A DNA stretch of 64,000 nucleotides from Diploscapter coronatus. Its lineage: Eukaryota; Nematoda; Chromadorea; Rhabditida; Rhabditidae. The translations under genes were made by a program, and so were the position numbers. The notes beneath the pieces are model-generated. The model saw nothing but the letters and a program-made list of their open reading frames with translations. It was not told the DNA's origin and searched no databases. Shown here piece by piece: positions 62,235-64,000 of this stretch. Position 1 is the stretch's first letter, and every line of letters starts with the position of its first letter. Where the stretch lies: contig OZ038422.1 in NCBI GenBank assembly GCA_964036155.1, positions 31,891,201-31,955,200 of the forward strand. Reading direction: 5' to 3'.

Positions 62235-63875
62235 ATGTCAAATTCGAAAGGAAAGGAATTTACAGGCAGAGGTTGCTTTTGGGCACAGGCAGAAATTGCG
62301 GCAAATTGGTTGTTTGAATGCACGAGCTGCCGTTTTCGGCTGAATTTTTAGACCACTTTTCGTTATTTTTTCTTTTTTAAATTCTAATTTCATTGTTAAT
62401 TACCGTAATTCAGCCACTCTGCGCACAGTGGATGTCAGCAGAAAACTCGACTGATCTGCGCATCTCGTCATTCATCCCTGCTCAAAGAGGTATCGTAACA
62501 TGCCGATTCTTATTATTTTTCCCACTTGATTTCCTCTAGTTATCCATCGAATTTCTCCTCATCTTATTCGCTGTCAATATTTATGCAGAAACTGGGTGGA
62601 GATCACATAATTATAGATTAACGTTTCTCTTATGGATTTTGTTAGTTTCCAAGTATCATCGTTTATAATTGGGAAGAGGCGTGTTTGAATTCCATGAACT
62701 CCTCGAATAATTGTCAAATCACTTCATTGCAGAGCGTCCCGAGTCAGCACAGCTCAATCTAGCTCACCAAGTTGTACAGTGCCAGACGACGTCTGCAGTT
62801 AACCAAGAGCCCGCCATTCAAACCAAGCAACAGCCTAAAGTTCAAAAGGAGCTTCTCAAAGTCAAGGTAAGGAAAGTAGAGGACATTCCTCTCTGGCAGA
62901 ATGAGAGATGAAATTCAGAAGGATCTGAAATCGTGCCTGGCGAGTTCAGCTGACCGATCGACTGCCGCCTCTGTCAAGACTAACTCCAAGAAGAAGACGG
63001 TCGCATTCGGAAGGACTGTTGACGTCTCACAGGTTCGGCATTTCATTGTCTTCCGCGATAAATCGGATTTTTAAATGATTTTAATCTTGAAATTTAAACA
63101 AGGGATTTCTAAAATCGTGTTTCAATATTACCTTTTCTGAAAAGAGTAATTTGATGTGCAGATTTCACAGATTACCTTTAATATCAAAAAGACCACACAA
63201 ATTGAGCTTACTTTTATTCCTCACAGCAAGCTAGTTTATCTGTTGTCACTTTGAATCTAATTCTTTCATAGCTGGGATTTGAACTGTCTTTCAGAATAAT
63301 AACTCGAAATTCTTTACTTTCTACCGACTAATAAACGTGAATTTATTAAATTTCAGACGATTGAAGGGAACCCCCGAGTGGCTAGGCAGAGGAGTTTCGG
63401 GCAACTGTTTGCAGAACACAAAACGGGGCTGCAGATGGACTTGGGAAATGAAAAGGAAAACAGGCAGCAGAATGAGGATAAACAGGTTGAAAAAGTGACA
63501 AAATCCATCTTTCAAATTATTAGGCGAACTGCGCACAAAATTGAGTCTATATACCTTTCAATTCATCCTGCAACTTTCTCTGCTTTATTTCCATCACTTT
63601 GATTATTTCATTCAATCGGAAGGAAATCAAGTGAATCTTTGAGCAAAAGAAATGCATATAAAGACATTCAAGAATTTGAAAGCTAAAACTCTAGCTTTCT
63701 TCCAAATTCCTATTATTGCGATCATCTTCAAGAATTTTCCTTGAATGAGCTGAATTTCAGGAGAATGAAGTGCTGGAACGAGTTCTGAGGGAATTCACAG
63801 AAATGAAGATGTTGATGAGGCAGCAGAGTGAGGAATCGCAGAGGAAAATCAACGAGTTGCAGGGGAAATTCGAAG
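62235..63875 (+). CDS. Unidentified protein with KEN-type motif and coiled coil, 5' part
   Basis: The gene runs out of the window. Exons 62235-62271, 62733-62866, 62919-63032, 63357-63485 and 63761-63875 give an open frame of 169 codons plus one base. The first exon (MSNSKGKEFTGR) is the least certain: its donor GTTGCT is weak, but phase and a nearby upstream acceptor fit. Exons 2 to 5 are secure by phase and coding bias. Visible features are a basic KTNSKKKTVAFGRTVDVSQ, then RQRSFGQLFAEHKTGL, then NEKENRQQNEDKQ with a KEN-type degron-like motif, then a Glu-, Met- and Gln-rich helix (EFTEMKMLMRQQSEES) that looks like the start of a coiled coil. I do not recognise the family. An alternative is that these exons belong to an isoform of the preceding gene. 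A role in cell division is inference from the KEN motif only. Confidence 0.6.
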
Positions 63876-64000
63876 GTGGGTGAGAGAAATGGAAGATTCA
63901 TTATACTTCGAATAAAAATCCTCTGAATCTGAGTGCTTTTTTTTTTTTTTAAACTTGGAAGGTTGCGAGATTTTGAAATACTCTCCCTAGGTTTTACAAC

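Overview
The window reads as nuclear DNA of a nematode-like animal. The genes are split into many short exons, usually 50 to 230 bases. Many introns are tiny (45 to 52 bases), and acceptors are typically TTTCAG or TTGCAG. Several genes have a splice acceptor lying only a few bases before the start codon, as expected when a spliced leader is added in trans. The non-coding DNA is AT-rich with long C/T-rich stretches. No bacterial, viral, rRNA, tRNA-gene or CRISPR content was seen. The nematode call is inference from gene architecture and protein resemblance; genus and species cannot be fixed from the sequence alone.

Layout. At 1-1785 is the 3' end of a polo-like kinase gene, containing the second polo box. 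A small secreted, probably GPI-anchored Ly6-type gene lies at 5603-7671. About 12 kb without a recognised gene follows, holding a fresh tRNA-derived SINE at 12434-12713. A plasma-membrane calcium ATPase (PMCA) gene runs from 19947 to about 38385. Alternative 3' exons at 40457-40525, 42961-43087 and 43586-43620 extend the locus to 43620. The COPII GTPase gene sar-1 is on the minus strand (47944 down to 45167). It shares a 0.94 kb divergent promoter region with rft1 on the plus strand (48885-53617). At 55376-61895 is a long coiled-coil gene whose twelve central exons each encode exactly one 59- or 60-residue repeat. A second, partly coiled-coil gene starts about 340 bases later (62235) and runs out of the window.

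How the genes relate. sar-1 (vesicle budding from the ER) and rft1 (an ER membrane protein of N-glycan precursor assembly) both serve the ER and are transcribed divergently from one intergenic region. The PMCA gene carries complete P-type ATPase motifs and two clusters of exons that can be swapped or skipped without breaking the frame: one in the cytosolic loop before TM3 and one at the calmodulin-binding tail. The two coiled-coil genes at the right end are in the same orientation, close together, and may form an operon. The downstream one contains a KEN-type degron-like motif, so a cell-division role is a guess worth testing.

The most unusual item is the repeat-exon array of the 55376-61895 gene. 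Exon boundaries equal repeat boundaries, all repeat exons are phase 0, and 59- and 60-residue units alternate so that each pair is 17 heptads. Parts of the array, introns included, are nearly identical and must be recently duplicated or homogenised. Mobile elements are few: one SINE with a perfect 18-base target duplication, one TA-flanked Tc1/mariner-type MITE, and one TAA-flanked PIF/Harbinger-type MITE.
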